Of a stretch of 64,000 bases of DNA, positions 25,985 through 34,358 are shown piece by piece. Numbering within the stretch: position 1 is the stretch's first letter; each line of letters opens with the position of its first letter. The DNA comes from Prolixibacteraceae bacterium UBA1413 (GTDB lineage Bacteria > Bacteroidota > Bacteroidia > Bacteroidales > Prolixibacteraceae): assembly GCA_002304925.1 (NCBI GenBank), contig DBPT01000017.1, forward strand, positions 123,885-187,884, read 5' to 3'. The translations under genes were made by a program, and so were the position numbers. A model generated the notes under the pieces. That model had not been told where the DNA came from. It saw only the letters and a list, made by a program, of their open reading frames with translations, and ran no database searches.

Positions 25985-26695
25985 ATGGCCGCCAATACGA
26001 TCATTGAATTAAAGGATGCCGATATTTTCCAGCGTGAGGAGTTGATTTTGGGGAGTGTGGAGATGCATGTCGAAGAAGGGGAGTTTGTCTATATCATCGG
26101 CAGGGTAGGGACGGGCAAGTCGAGCCTTATCAAGACGTTGAACGGGGAAATTCCTTTGGTAACCGGTACCGGCAATGTGGCGGGTTACAATCTCAATCCC
26201 CTCAGGCCCCGTGATTTTCCGATGTTGCGGCGCAAGCTGGGGGTTATTTTTCAGGATTTCAGGCTGCTGAACGACCGGAGTGTGATGGCCAACCTCGAAT
26301 TTGTGCTGAAGGCCACTGGGTGGAAGCAGCAGAAGCAGATCATCGACAGGGTCAGTCATGTTCTCGAACAGGTGGGTATGGAAAAGCAGATGATGAAGAT
26401 GCCGCACCGCCTGTCGGGGGGAGAGCAGCAGCGGGTGGTGATTGCCCGGGCCATGCTCAACGATCCTCCGGTAATTCTGGCCGATGAGCCCACCGGCAAC
26501 CTGGACCCGGAAACCTCGGAGCATATCCTGGGGTTGTTGCAGGAGTTGAACCGTGCCGGCAAGACGGTACTTATGGCCACCCATGACTACACGCTGATCA
26601 GCAAACACAAAGCGCGCACCCTGGTATGCGAAGGCAAACGCCTCATCGACGCCACCGCATCAGACGGCCATCTGGATTTTTCACAACTGCTGTAA
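25985..26695 (+). CDS. ftsE: Cell-division ABC transporter ATP-binding protein FtsE
   Basis: FtsE works with FtsX to couple division to peptidoglycan hydrolase activation at the septum. The 236-residue protein has Walker A GRVGTGKSS, the Q-loop FQDFRLL, signature LSGGEQQRV, Walker B VILADEPTGNLD and the H-loop ATHD, with FtsE-like sequence (TGNLDPETSEHIL). Start ATG 25985 gives a normal N-terminus; an upstream TTG-type extension to 25955 is unlikely. No ftsX lies next to it, which is usual in Bacteroidota, where the two genes are often apart. Near-matches to the -7 element (TACTTTCG at 25921, TACCTTCG at 25961) precede it. Confidence 0.88.
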   Translation: MAANTIIELKDADIFQREELILGSVEMHVEEGEFVYIIGRVGTGKSSLIKTLNGEIPLVTGTGNVAGYNLNPLRPRDFPMLRRKLGVIFQDFRLLNDRSVMANLEFVLKATGWKQQKQIIDRVSHVLEQVGMEKQMMKMPHRLSGGEQQRVVIARAMLNDPPVILADEPTGNLDPETSEHILGLLQELNRAGKTVLMATHDYTLISKHKARTLVCEGKRLIDATASDGHLDFSQLL

Positions 26696-26701
26696 AAATG
26701 T

Positions 26702-26721
26702 CCCTCCTTTTTTAAGGAGGG
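26702..26721. terminator. Hairpin between convergent ftsE and flavodiiron genes
   Basis: A perfect 8-bp stem (ccctcctt / aaggaggg) with a TTTT loop lies 6 bp after the ftsE stop and 11 bp after the flavodiiron stop on the other strand. It has no strong T-tail, so it may act as a weak bidirectional terminator or be a repeat remnant. Related aggaggggt sequence appears near 44970. Confidence 0.5.
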
Positions 26722-26731
26722 GTGGCATCGG

Positions 26732-27922
26732 CTAATTACTTGCGAGTTTGTCGGCCATGGCGTCAGCGAGGCGAAGGAGTTCCTCCCTGGTGTCGACTTT
26801 CAGGGCACCTTTCTCCTCGACAGGGGCATACACCTGTTCCCACTTCATCTTTTCGGCAAATTCCGCCAGGCTCTTGACGCCCCCGCCATTCCAGGAATAA
26901 TTACCGAAAATTCCCAGGAGGTGGTTTTTCACGCCCATGTGCTCGATGGTCGTGAGCAGTGTGCCTACATTGGGGAAGATGGCGTTGTTGTATGCGCAGC
27001 TTCCTACTATAAACCCCCGGTATTTAAAAATGTCGTTGATGATGTAAGAGGCGTGGGTTTTAGAGGCGTCGTAGACCCTGATGTTTTTAATGCCCCTTTC
27101 GGCCAGCCTGCGGGCCACCACCTCGGCCATCTTCTGGGTGTTACCGTACATGGAGCCATAAACGATGACCACGCCGTTCTCCATATCGTAGGAACTCCAC
27201 TTGTTGTAACGGCTGAGGACCCAGTTGAGGTCGGTGCGCCATACCGGACCGTGGGTGGCCGCAATCATCCTGATCTCCAGGTCAGCCAGTTTTTTGATGG
27301 CCCGCTGGGTGTGGGCGCAATATTTTCCCACGATGTTGGTGAAGTAGCGCATCACCTCCACCTCGTAAAAGTCGAGGTTGATTTCATCGTCGAAGATTCC
27401 GCCGTCGAGGGTGCCGTAACTTCCGAAGGCATCGCCGGCGAAGAGGATCCCGCTGTTCACCTCGTAGCTCACCATTGTCTCGGGCCAGTGGACCATCGGG
27501 ATGGTACGGAACTGCAGCTTGTTGCGGCCCAGTTCCAGGGTGTCGTCATCGTAAACTTCTACCACCTTTTCCGGCTTGAGGTAATAGCTTTCCACCAGTT
27601 GGAAGGTCTTTTTGTTCCCCACCAGGGTCACGCCGGGATATTTGGTGATCAGCGCCTTCAGAGCTCCGGAATGGTCCGGCTCCATGTGGTTGATAACCAG
27701 GTAATCCACCTGGCGGTCGCCGATCAGCGACGCGATATGGTCGAGATAGTCGTCGATGAACTGCCGTTCGACGGTGTCGATGAGGGCGATTTTTTCATCG
27801 ATGATGAGGTAGGAATTGTAGCTGATTCCGTGGGGAATGGGCCAAATATTTTCAAAAAGATGGGTTCGCCGGTCGTTGAAACCCATAAACCAGATGTCGC
27901 CGGAAAGTCGGACCTGTAACAT
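26732..27922 (-). CDS. A-type flavodiiron protein (FprA; O2/NO reductase)
   Basis: Flavodiiron proteins reduce oxygen to water or NO to N2O and protect anaerobes. The 396-residue protein has the metallo-beta-lactamase-like diiron domain with ligands His79, Glu81, Asp83 (NHMEPDHSG), His145 (MVHWPE), Asp164 (AGDAFG) and His224 (ATHGP), then a flavodoxin domain with the FMN loop YGSMYGNTQ near residue 255. All ligands are present, so it should be active. No rubredoxin gene is adjacent. Single-gene unit, convergent with ftsE and divergent from mltG. Confidence 0.93.
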   Translation of the reverse strand: MLQVRLSGDIWFMGFNDRRTHLFENIWPIPHGISYNSYLIIDEKIALIDTVERQFIDDYLDHIASLIGDRQVDYLVINHMEPDHSGALKALITKYPGVTLVGNKKTFQLVESYYLKPEKVVEVYDDDTLELGRNKLQFRTIPMVHWPETMVSYEVNSGILFAGDAFGSYGTLDGGIFDDEINLDFYEVEVMRYFTNIVGKYCAHTQRAIKKLADLEIRMIAATHGPVWRTDLNWVLSRYNKWSSYDMENGVVIVYGSMYGNTQKMAEVVARRLAERGIKNIRVYDASKTHASYIINDIFKYRGFIVGSCAYNNAIFPNVGTLLTTIEHMGVKNHLLGIFGNYSWNGGGVKSLAEFAEKMKWEQVYAPVEEKGALKVDTREELLRLADAMADKLASN

Positions 27923-28085
27923 GATATGCAGTTTAAATTTTTCAGCGGCGAAATTACAAAAAAAGTGCGTTTGTTCATCTTCCGGCTGCAGGGTGAAGGC
28001 GGGGGACCGGTTTTTCGATTTGGACAGCGGAAAGGACAGTTTTACGGCAGCTGCGGGGATCCCTTTCGGGGAGGCATGAAATTTG

Positions 28086-28093
28086 TATCTTTG
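28086..28093 (+). promoter_or_regulatory. Bacteroidota -7 promoter element for mltG
   Basis: TATCTTTG matches TAnnTTTG exactly, 56 bp before the mltG start codon. Confidence 0.5.
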
Positions 28094-28149
28094 GGGCTTT
28101 ATCTTTCATCACTCCTATGGTTGAAACCATGGGAATTTAACATACGGTT

Positions 28150-29208
28150 ATGCCTCAGATGAAATTCAAACCGATGCTTTTCCCGCGGCTGGGAAAGAGA
28201 TTCATCCTGATAGGTGTCATTCTGGCAGCTTTGACGGGATTGCGGGCGTGGCAGCTTTACGGCTATGTTTTCAAACCCAATGTGCAGAAGGATTATTATC
28301 TCTACATTCGCGAAAAGGAGAGTTTCGACAATGTGGTGGACACGCTGGAGAAGAATGGCGTGATGCGCAGCATGAAGGCATTCCGCTGGGTGGCGAAGCG
28401 GAAGGAGTGCACCGACTATATCAAGCCCGGGCGGTATCATTTTAACCCCGGGATGAGCACCAACACGGCAGTCAACATACTGCGGGCCGGGTTGCAGGAG
28501 CCGGTGCAATTGGTTTTCAACAACATCAGGACCCCTGAACAGCTTGCTGGGGTGGTAAGCCGTTATCTCGAAGCCGATTCCCTCTCCGTGCTGGGACTTT
28601 TTACCCCTGCAGTTGCGGAATCGTATGGCTTCACCATGGAGACCTTTCCGGCGATGTTCATTCCCAACACCTATGAATTTTACTGGACCACTTCCGCGGA
28701 AGAGTTTGGTGACCGGATGAAACGGGAGCATGAGGCTTTCTGGAATGCAGAGCGGCAGGAGAAAGCCCGGAATCTTAACATGACTCCCGCAGAGGTGGCG
28801 ACCCTGGCGGCGATTGTTCAGGAAGAGAGCAACAAACAGAGTGAAAAACCACGGATTGCCGGGGTTTACATCAACAGGCTGCGGAAGGGGATGCCGCTGC
28901 AGGCCGATCCCACGGTGAAGTTTGCCGCCGGAGACATCACCCTCCGGAGGATCCTTAACCGGCACCTGGAAATCGATTCCCCCTACAATACCTATCTGAA
29001 TGCCGGCCTGCCACCCGGACCGATCACCTTTCCGGAAATCCAATCCATCGATGCCGTGCTCAATTACGAACGCCACAACTTTTACTATTTCTGTGCCCGG
29101 GAGGACTTTTCGGGGTATCATAACTTTGCCCGCACCAATGCCGAACACGAAAGGAATGCGGCACGGTATCATGCGGCCCTCGACTTACGGAAAAGGGCAG
29201 AATCCTGA
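28150..29208 (+). CDS. mltG: Endolytic murein transglycosylase MltG
   Basis: MltG cuts nascent glycan strands at the inner membrane. The 352-residue protein has one N-terminal membrane helix (about residues 18-38), a LysM-like middle part (YIKPGRYHF) and the YceG domain with IVQEESNKQSE (residues 222-232), GVYINRLRKGMPLQADPTVKF and PYNTYLNAGLPPGPI. E. coli Glu218 lies in IVEKE; in my alignment its position here is Gln224, followed by Glu225 and Glu226, so the catalytic residue may be shifted by one. The start is ATG 28150; ATG 28159 is also possible. Confidence 0.92.
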   Translation: MPQMKFKPMLFPRLGKRFILIGVILAALTGLRAWQLYGYVFKPNVQKDYYLYIREKESFDNVVDTLEKNGVMRSMKAFRWVAKRKECTDYIKPGRYHFNPGMSTNTAVNILRAGLQEPVQLVFNNIRTPEQLAGVVSRYLEADSLSVLGLFTPAVAESYGFTMETFPAMFIPNTYEFYWTTSAEEFGDRMKREHEAFWNAERQEKARNLNMTPAEVATLAAIVQEESNKQSEKPRIAGVYINRLRKGMPLQADPTVKFAAGDITLRRILNRHLEIDSPYNTYLNAGLPPGPITFPEIQSIDAVLNYERHNFYYFCAREDFSGYHNFARTNAEHERNAARYHAALDLRKRAES

Positions 29209-29402
29209 ATCTTGAATCTTGAATCTCGAATATCAGAATACCAGAGGATTAGAATATTGTAGGGTTTTACCAGGATTATTTGGCTGAATTCCGGCGAGCG
29301 CATCCCCCGTCGGTTCTACCGCGGGGTTAGCGAGCAAGACAATAGAGAAGTCCTCTACGGAATCGGATTCCTCGCTGCAGAGCCAGCGAGGAGTTTCTAT
29401 TA
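29209..29402. repeat. GAATCTT heptamer run and palindromic repeat, copy B
   Basis: Directly after mltG is a run of about three gaatctt units (29212-29232), then copy B of the dispersed palindromic element at about 29283-29402. Copy B has a hairpin at 29305-29326 (ccccg-cggt / accgcgggg, with the same bulged T as copy A), a perfect 8-bp hairpin at 29370-29391 (cctcgctg / cagcgagg) and the phrase acggaatcggattcc. No gene is present in this stretch. Confidence 0.7.
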
Positions 29403-29485
29403 AGGTACCAAGGGGCTCACAATTCAATGATTTTACGTACATCTAGAGAACTATGGAGGCGACATTTTAAATAGCATCAAAGGAA

Positions 29486-29698
29486 TTGGCGGAGGAGTTG
29501 TTGCTGAAGATTAAAAGATTATTTGAAGGTAAACATGTCATCATTACAATTACAACTGAAATGGATGAAACTGAGGACCTGACATCCAATCCGGCAAACA
29601 AACAGCATTTGTCTGAAAGCATAGCCAGTGAACCCATCGTGTCGTTTACTCCGGAGGAGTTTTTACAGCACACAGATGAGCTTCTCCGTAAGAAGTGA
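29486..29698 (+). CDS. Antitoxin-like protein of a YoeB-type locus
   Basis: The small protein (70 residues if TTG 29486 is used) reads ELLLKIKRLFEGKHVIITI, then DETEDLTSNPANKQHLSESI and FTPEEFLQHTDELLRKK. The pattern of a short N-terminal helix and strand, then LxSNPAN..L..SI and FTPEEFL, is typical of antitoxins upstream of Txe/YoeB toxins in Bacteroidota. The start is uncertain: an ATG at 29453 is in the same frame but meets TAA (29468-29470) after five codons, so the original start may have been lost. The toxin remnant starts 12 bp downstream. Confidence 0.6.
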   Translation: MAEELLLKIKRLFEGKHVIITITTEMDETEDLTSNPANKQHLSESIASEPIVSFTPEEFLQHTDELLRKK

Positions 29699-29710
29699 AT
29701 AAACCTTGCA

Positions 29711-29967
29711 ATGCTTAATATAACCTTTACCCCGTCAGCCTACGCTGATTATCTGGGATGGCTAAATTCAGATAAGAAAACATTTTTGATAATTTCTGAA
29801 CTTGTCAGGGAAACTGCAAGAAATCCCGTTAATGGGATTGGAAAGCCCGAAGCCTTAAAACATGATCTGAAAGGTATTGGTCAAGGAGAATCAGTAAAGA
29901 ACATCGCTTAGTATATTTTTTTGACGAGACTTCAATAGAAATAATCTCCTGCAGGTTCCATTATTAA
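29711..29967 (+). pseudogene. YoeB/Txe-type mRNA interferase, broken by a 1-bp deletion
   Basis: YoeB cleaves mRNA at the ribosome. The frame from ATG 29711 begins MLNITFTPSAYADYLGWLNSDKK and reaches NGIGKPEALKHDLKG, the family sequence, then runs out of frame and stops at 29911. One base missing near 29873-29878 explains this: in the other frame the protein continues WSRRISKEHRLVYFFDE and ends FHY at TAA 29965-29967. With the base restored the product would be 85 residues, exactly the YoeB length, and the catalytic EHR and C-terminal FHY are all present. The end overlaps the glycosyltransferase stop on the other strand by 4 nt. Confidence 0.85.
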
Positions 29968-31292
29968 CAGGAGAATTTCCTGAATATTTCCTGAAGGATT
30001 TCTTTTTCGTTGTCCCAGTGGAGGTCCCGGGCGGCGGTGTCGAGGTTTTGGATCCACTGCCTGCGCAGGGAGGTGTCGGTGAGCGCTTTCCGGAAGATAT
30101 CTGCCAGGGTTTCCGGGTCGCGGGAAGGAGCGATGAGGCCGATGCCGTAATCGGTTACGATACGTCTCATTTCGGGAAGGTCGGAGACCACCACGGGAAT
30201 GCGTGCCCTGATGTAGTCGAAGAGTTTGTTGGGCAATGCATAGCGGTAGTTGAGACCGAGGTCCTCCTCGACGGAGATTCCCAGGCTGGCCTGCCGTGTA
30301 AGGATCCACAGGTGGTCAGGGGAAAGTCTGCCTGCGAATCTTACATTATTCAGGTGGAGGCCGCTGACCAGGGTGTGGAGTTCCTCTTCCAGGTCGCCGC
30401 TGCCGGCGATGACCAGCTCCGCTTCAGGAAGGTGGTCCATGGCCAGGATCGCATGCTCCAGTCCGCGCCCTTTGTTCAACGCTCCCTGGTAGATGATCAC
30501 CGGCCGGCCTGGGGTTAGGCCGGCTCCTTCCGCTGACGATTTCCAGGAAGTTGTTTCTTCGGGAGGTGCCGCAGATGGTGGCACCCCGGCTAATGTGTAT
30601 TCGGAAGGAGTCGCAGGTGATTGCTCCCCGGAAAAGGTTTCTTCGGAAGATCTTGCTGATGGCTGTATCGATAATGTCTCTTCGGAAGATGTCGGAGGTG
30701 ATGGCTCCCCGCAAATTGTTTCTTTGGAAGATGTCGCTGATGGAACCCCGTCTGCTCTCCTTCCGGCTGATGCCGGGAACGGCAGGTTCCGCACCACAGC
30801 AAAGGGGACGCCATATTTTTGGGAATAGGCTTCCGCGATGGGCTGGCTCACCGTATAGGCGGCAGCGACACCGGGGATCAGCCGTTTTTCCAGCCACATC
30901 CATATTTTCTTCACACCCGGACGGTCGACCAGTTCGGGGACTTCCGTAAAATATTCGTGACTGTCGTAAACCACCGGTTTTCTTCGCAACCATCCGGCAA
31001 ACCGGTTGGCTGCCAGGGTGTCCAGGTCGTTGGAGAGGAGCAGGTCGAAGCGATGAGAGATCAGGAAGAGGAAGAGCCTGATATTGAATTCTGCATAAAA
31101 GAGGGGTCCTTTCCGGAAGAGAAGGCGCATGCGACGGCTGTCGTAAGGAACCTCCGCCAGGGGTGCCGATGCCGGGAGCTTCCGGCCAACGAGCAACACC
31201 CGGAATCCCATCCCGGTCAGGGTACGGCACACCCGGTCCACCCGCTGGTCCCCCGACAGGTCATTGGTCACCGAAACAATGATCTTTTTCAA
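29964..31292 (-). CDS. Group 4 glycosyltransferase with a repetitive linker
   Basis: The 442-residue protein is a GT-B glycosyltransferase. The N-terminal domain starts IIVSVTNDLSGDQRVDRV and contains VVYDSHEYFTEVPE; the C-terminal domain (from about residue 264) has IIYQGALNKGRGLEHAI, GSGDLEEEL and the nucleotide-sugar site EEDLGLNYRYALPNKLFDYIRA. Between them, residues about 183-252 form a Ser/Glu/Pro/Thr-rich low-complexity linker encoded by a 42-bp tandem repeat, absent from ordinary members. The acceptor and sugar are unknown; polysaccharide or glycoprotein synthesis is likely. Single gene, divergent from murB. Confidence 0.85.
   Translation of the reverse strand: MKKIIVSVTNDLSGDQRVDRVCRTLTGMGFRVLLVGRKLPASAPLAEVPYDSRRMRLLFRKGPLFYAEFNIRLFLFLISHRFDLLLSNDLDTLAANRFAGWLRRKPVVYDSHEYFTEVPELVDRPGVKKIWMWLEKRLIPGVAAAYTVSQPIAEAYSQKYGVPFAVVRNLPFPASAGRRADGVPSATSSKETICGEPSPPTSSEETLSIQPSARSSEETFSGEQSPATPSEYTLAGVPPSAAPPEETTSWKSSAEGAGLTPGRPVIIYQGALNKGRGLEHAILAMDHLPEAELVIAGSGDLEEELHTLVSGLHLNNVRFAGRLSPDHLWILTRQASLGISVEEDLGLNYRYALPNKLFDYIRARIPVVVSDLPEMRRIVTDYGIGLIAPSRDPETLADIFRKALTDTSLRRQWIQNLDTAARDLHWDNEKEILQEIFRKFSC
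30537..30752 (-). repeat. 42-bp minisatellite inside the glycosyltransferase gene
   Basis: Five adjacent units begin gtttcttcgg, gtgtattcgg, gtttcttcgg, gtctcttcgg and gtttctttgg on the plus strand. Units are 42, 42, 39, 42 and a partial, all multiples of three. The minus-strand reading gives repeats of the type (P/S)SSEET(L/F)SG. Because unit length is in frame, copy number can change without breaking the gene. Confidence 0.85.
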
Positions 31293-31370
31293 AACGACAA
31301 ATTTCCGCTAATGTAGGAAGAAAATTAAAAAGTTACTATTCCCAGCATTGGTGTATCTTTGGCGAAACGA

Positions 31371-32588
31371 ATGCCGATGCGGTTACGGGAGAACATATCG
31401 CTGAGAGCGTACCATACTTTTGGAACGGAAGCAAAAGCCCGTTATTTTCTGGAATTCACTGATTCCGCGGAATTGGCGGATTTGCTGCGGGAGAATCCCC
31501 GGTTGTTTGACCCGGTCCTGGTCCTGGGAAGCGGCAGCAACCTGCTCTTCACCCGCGATTTCCCAGGAATGGTAATTCGTCCGGCGGTGACCGGCATCAC
31601 CGTGGAAAAGGAGGATGACCATCATGTGTGGCTGCGTGCCGGAGCCGGGGTGGTGTGGGATGATTTCGTCCGGTATGCCGTGGAGGCAGGGTGGGGCGGT
31701 GTCGAAAACCTATCCCTGATTCCCGGAAGGGTGGGGGCGGTCCCGGTGCAGAACATCGGGGCATACGGCCGCGAGGCTGCCAGCGTGATCAGCTCGGTGA
31801 CCGGCGTGGCGGTGCCGTCGGGGGAGGTCAGAGAATACGGCGCTGCGGAATGCCGCTTCGGATATCGTACCTCGATTTTCAAGGAGGAACTCAGGGAGAG
31901 ATTCATCATCACCTCGGTGGTTTTCAGGCTGGACCGGGTGCCTGAACTGGTGCTGGAGTACGGAGACCTGCGAAATGAGGTTGAGATTAAAGACGAGGCC
32001 GGTAACGAAAATGAAAACGAAGTCAAGACCGGGGACGAGGAACGAGATAAAGTTAAGGTTAAGATAAAGGCTGAGGTTGAGATTAAAAAGGAAATCGGGG
32101 ACGAGGGACAAAATGACGTTGAGGCTAAAATCAGTAGCACAAACCGGTTTGATCATCAGGTGGCGGGACCCGGTCCGGTAGGTGGACATAACATAGATAT
32201 CACAGTGACAGATGTCCGGGAGGCGGTGATCAGGATTCGCCGGCGGAAGCTTCCTGATCCGTCAATGCTGGGCAATGCGGGTAGTTTTTTCAAGAATCCC
32301 GTTGTGGGTGCAAGTACGGCTGCGCGGTTGAGGGCGGCGTATCCTGCGATACCGGTCTATCCGTCCGGGGAGGGATTGGTAAAACTATCGGCGGGATGGC
32401 TCATCGATCAATGCGGCTGGAAGGGTTTCCGAAAGGGGGATGCAGGTGTTCACCGTGATCATGCCCTGGTGCTGATCAACTACGGCAGTGCCACCGGAAA
32501 GGAAATTTTTAAGCTGTCGGAAGAGATCTGCCGGTCGGTGCAGGAGCGGTTCGGCGTGGACCTGGAGCGTGAAGTGATCGTAGTATAA
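31371..32588 (+). CDS. murB: UDP-N-acetylenolpyruvoylglucosamine reductase with a ~70-residue K/E insert
   Basis: MurB makes UDP-MurNAc for peptidoglycan. The protein (405 residues from ATG 31371; ATG 31377 also possible) has the FAD motif VLGSGSNLLF, IPGRVGAVPVQNIGAYG, YRTSIF and the catalytic Ser305 in GNAGSFFKNP, ending with WLIDQCGWKGF and HALVLINYG. Usual length is about 330-345. The extra residues, about 204-275, sit between LEYGDLRNEV and ITVTDVREAV, where homologues have a short turn, and read KVKVKIKAEVEIKKEI and similar. They are encoded by the GGTTAAGG-type repeat. All catalytic parts are intact, so the enzyme is probably functional. Confidence 0.93.
   Translation: MPMRLRENISLRAYHTFGTEAKARYFLEFTDSAELADLLRENPRLFDPVLVLGSGSNLLFTRDFPGMVIRPAVTGITVEKEDDHHVWLRAGAGVVWDDFVRYAVEAGWGGVENLSLIPGRVGAVPVQNIGAYGREAASVISSVTGVAVPSGEVREYGAAECRFGYRTSIFKEELRERFIITSVVFRLDRVPELVLEYGDLRNEVEIKDEAGNENENEVKTGDEERDKVKVKIKAEVEIKKEIGDEGQNDVEAKISSTNRFDHQVAGPGPVGGHNIDITVTDVREAVIRIRRRKLPDPSMLGNAGSFFKNPVVGASTAARLRAAYPAIPVYPSGEGLVKLSAGWLIDQCGWKGFRKGDAGVHRDHALVLINYGSATGKEIFKLSEEICRSVQERFGVDLEREVIVV
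31978..32130 (+). repeat. GGTTAAGG-type short repeat inserted in frame within murB
   Basis: The stretch contains ggttgagattaaagacgagg, aagttaaggttaagataaag and ctgaggttgagattaaaaag, plus gttgaggctaaaat. These units match intergenic runs elsewhere in the window. The whole insertion keeps the murB frame open. Confidence 0.8.
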
Positions 32589-32620
32589 ATCGCAAAACGA
32601 CTTCGTCGGGATGGAAGGCG

Positions 32621-33250
32621 TCAAACATGGGTTTTGGGAGTTTTTTTGAGGATTTGTTTGATGTAGTTGGTGAGGATTTCGATGGCTTTATGGTTGAGTC
32701 CGCCCTGGGGGATGATGATGTCGGCGAAATTCTTGGTGGGTTCAATGAATTGCAGGTGGCTGGGGCGCACGGTCTTTTCGTAGCGGTCCAGAACCGTTTC
32801 CACATCGCGTCCCCGTTCCATGATATCTCGTCTGATCACCCGGGTAAGGCGCACGTCGGAAGAGCAGTCTACATACACCTTGACATCCATGAGCCGGCGC
32901 AGGTTTTCGTCAGCAAGGCACAGGATTCCTTCCACGATGAGCACGTGGCGCGGTTCCACCGGGATGGTCTCCTCCTGGCGGGTGCAGGTGATAAACGAAT
33001 AAGTGGGCTGGAGGATGGTTTTTCCCTCTTTCAGGGCTTTGATGTGTTCCACCATCAGTTTAAATTCAATGGCGTCGGGACGGTCGAAATTCTTCTTACG
33101 CCGTTCTTCGAGCGACAGGTGGCTATTGTCAAAATAGTACGCGTCCTGTGTCAGGATCGCCACCTCTCCTTCGGTAAACGATTCGGCGATTTTATTCACG
33201 ACGGTGGTTTTCCCCGATCCGGTACCTCCTGCAATTCCTATAACAAGCAT
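32621..33250 (-). CDS. udk: Uridine kinase
   Basis: Uridine/cytidine kinase of pyrimidine salvage. The 209-residue protein has the P-loop GIAGGTGSGKTT (residues 5-16), YYFDNSHLSLEERRKKNFDRPDA for nucleoside binding, a VEGILCL strand and SSDVRLTRVIRRDIMERGR with the catalytic arginines. Length and motifs fit the Udk family closely. It is convergent with murB, with a 32-bp gap, and divergent from manA. Confidence 0.95.
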   Translation of the reverse strand: MLVIGIAGGTGSGKTTVVNKIAESFTEGEVAILTQDAYYFDNSHLSLEERRKKNFDRPDAIEFKLMVEHIKALKEGKTILQPTYSFITCTRQEETIPVEPRHVLIVEGILCLADENLRRLMDVKVYVDCSSDVRLTRVIRRDIMERGRDVETVLDRYEKTVRPSHLQFIEPTKNFADIIIPQGGLNHKAIEILTNYIKQILKKTPKTHV

Positions 33251-33367
33251 TTTCTGACGTGTTTAGTTAAAAATCATGGTAAAAGGGCGGATTACCCGTT
33301 CACACAGCTAAATTAGTTTTAATTTCGCACGAAATCAGTACCAACTTTAAATAATTGCGGCGATGTC

Positions 33368-34351
33368 ATGAGCAGGTTATATCCTTTAAAATTCAAACCC
33401 TTTTTCCAGGAGCGGATCTGGGGCGGAAACCGTCTGCAGAGGGTCTTGGGGAAAGCTGCCTGTCCGAAGGAACGGTGCGGGGAGAGCTGGGAGATTTCGG
33501 CCGTAGAAGGGTATATTTCGGTAGTGGACAATGGTTTTCTTCGCGATAATGACCTTCAGGAGTTAATCGAAATTTACATGGGCGACCTGGTGGGGGAAAA
33601 AGTCTACGACCGGTACGGGATTGAATTTCCGCTGCTCATCAAATTCATCGATGCCCAAGACGACCTCTCCATTCAGGTGCATCCCGGGGATGAACTTTCG
33701 CGCGAGCGTCATTCCGCCTACGGAAAGACGGAGATGTGGTATGTCGTGGATGCCGATCCGGGGTCGAAGCTGATTTCAGGCTTTAACCAGAAGGTGGACC
33801 GGGAGAAATACCTGGAATACCTCGGAAGCGGCCGCATCACCGACCTCCTCCTGAGTGAGGAGGTGCACCCGGGTGATGTCTTTTTTATCCCTGCCGGAAG
33901 GGTTCATGCCATCGGGAAAGGTATCCTGGTGGCTGAAATTCAGCAGACTTCCGATGTGACCTACCGCATTTACGACTACGACCGGACGGATAAGCAGGGA
34001 AAGAAACGGAAGCTCCATACTGAGCTGGCCCTCGATGCCATTGACTTCTCCTGGCAGAAGGATAACAAAACCCGCTATTCCGCGGAAAAAAACCAGTCGT
34101 CGCTGCTGGCAACCTGCCCCTATTTCACCGTCAATGTCGTTGAGATGGACCGGCTGGTGGAAAAGGATGTGCCGCACCTCGATTCCTTCGTGATATTCAT
34201 GGGCATCAAAGGGGAGGTGACCCTGTCGTGGGAGGGGGGAGAGGAGGTGATCCGCCGGGGGGATACGGTGCTGGTCCCCGCCGTTATGGATAATTTTGTG
34301 CTGACGCCCCGGGAAGGCGAAGCGCGGCTTCTGGAAATCTATATCGAATAA
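33368..34351 (+). CDS. manA: Mannose-6-phosphate isomerase, class I
   Basis: ManA interconverts mannose 6-phosphate and fructose 6-phosphate using zinc. The 327-residue protein begins YPLKFKPFFQERIWGGNRL and has the metal-site segments IQVHPGDELS and KTEMWYV, plus GRVHAIGKGILVAEIQQTSDVTYRIYDYDR, the conserved class I signature. This is the short (about 320 residue) Bacteroidota/Firmicutes form. It begins an apparent operon with engB 7 bp downstream. Confidence 0.93.
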   Translation: MSRLYPLKFKPFFQERIWGGNRLQRVLGKAACPKERCGESWEISAVEGYISVVDNGFLRDNDLQELIEIYMGDLVGEKVYDRYGIEFPLLIKFIDAQDDLSIQVHPGDELSRERHSAYGKTEMWYVVDADPGSKLISGFNQKVDREKYLEYLGSGRITDLLLSEEVHPGDVFFIPAGRVHAIGKGILVAEIQQTSDVTYRIYDYDRTDKQGKKRKLHTELALDAIDFSWQKDNKTRYSAEKNQSSLLATCPYFTVNVVEMDRLVEKDVPHLDSFVIFMGIKGEVTLSWEGGEEVIRRGDTVLVPAVMDNFVLTPREGEARLLEIYIE

Positions 34352-34358
34352 AAGTACT

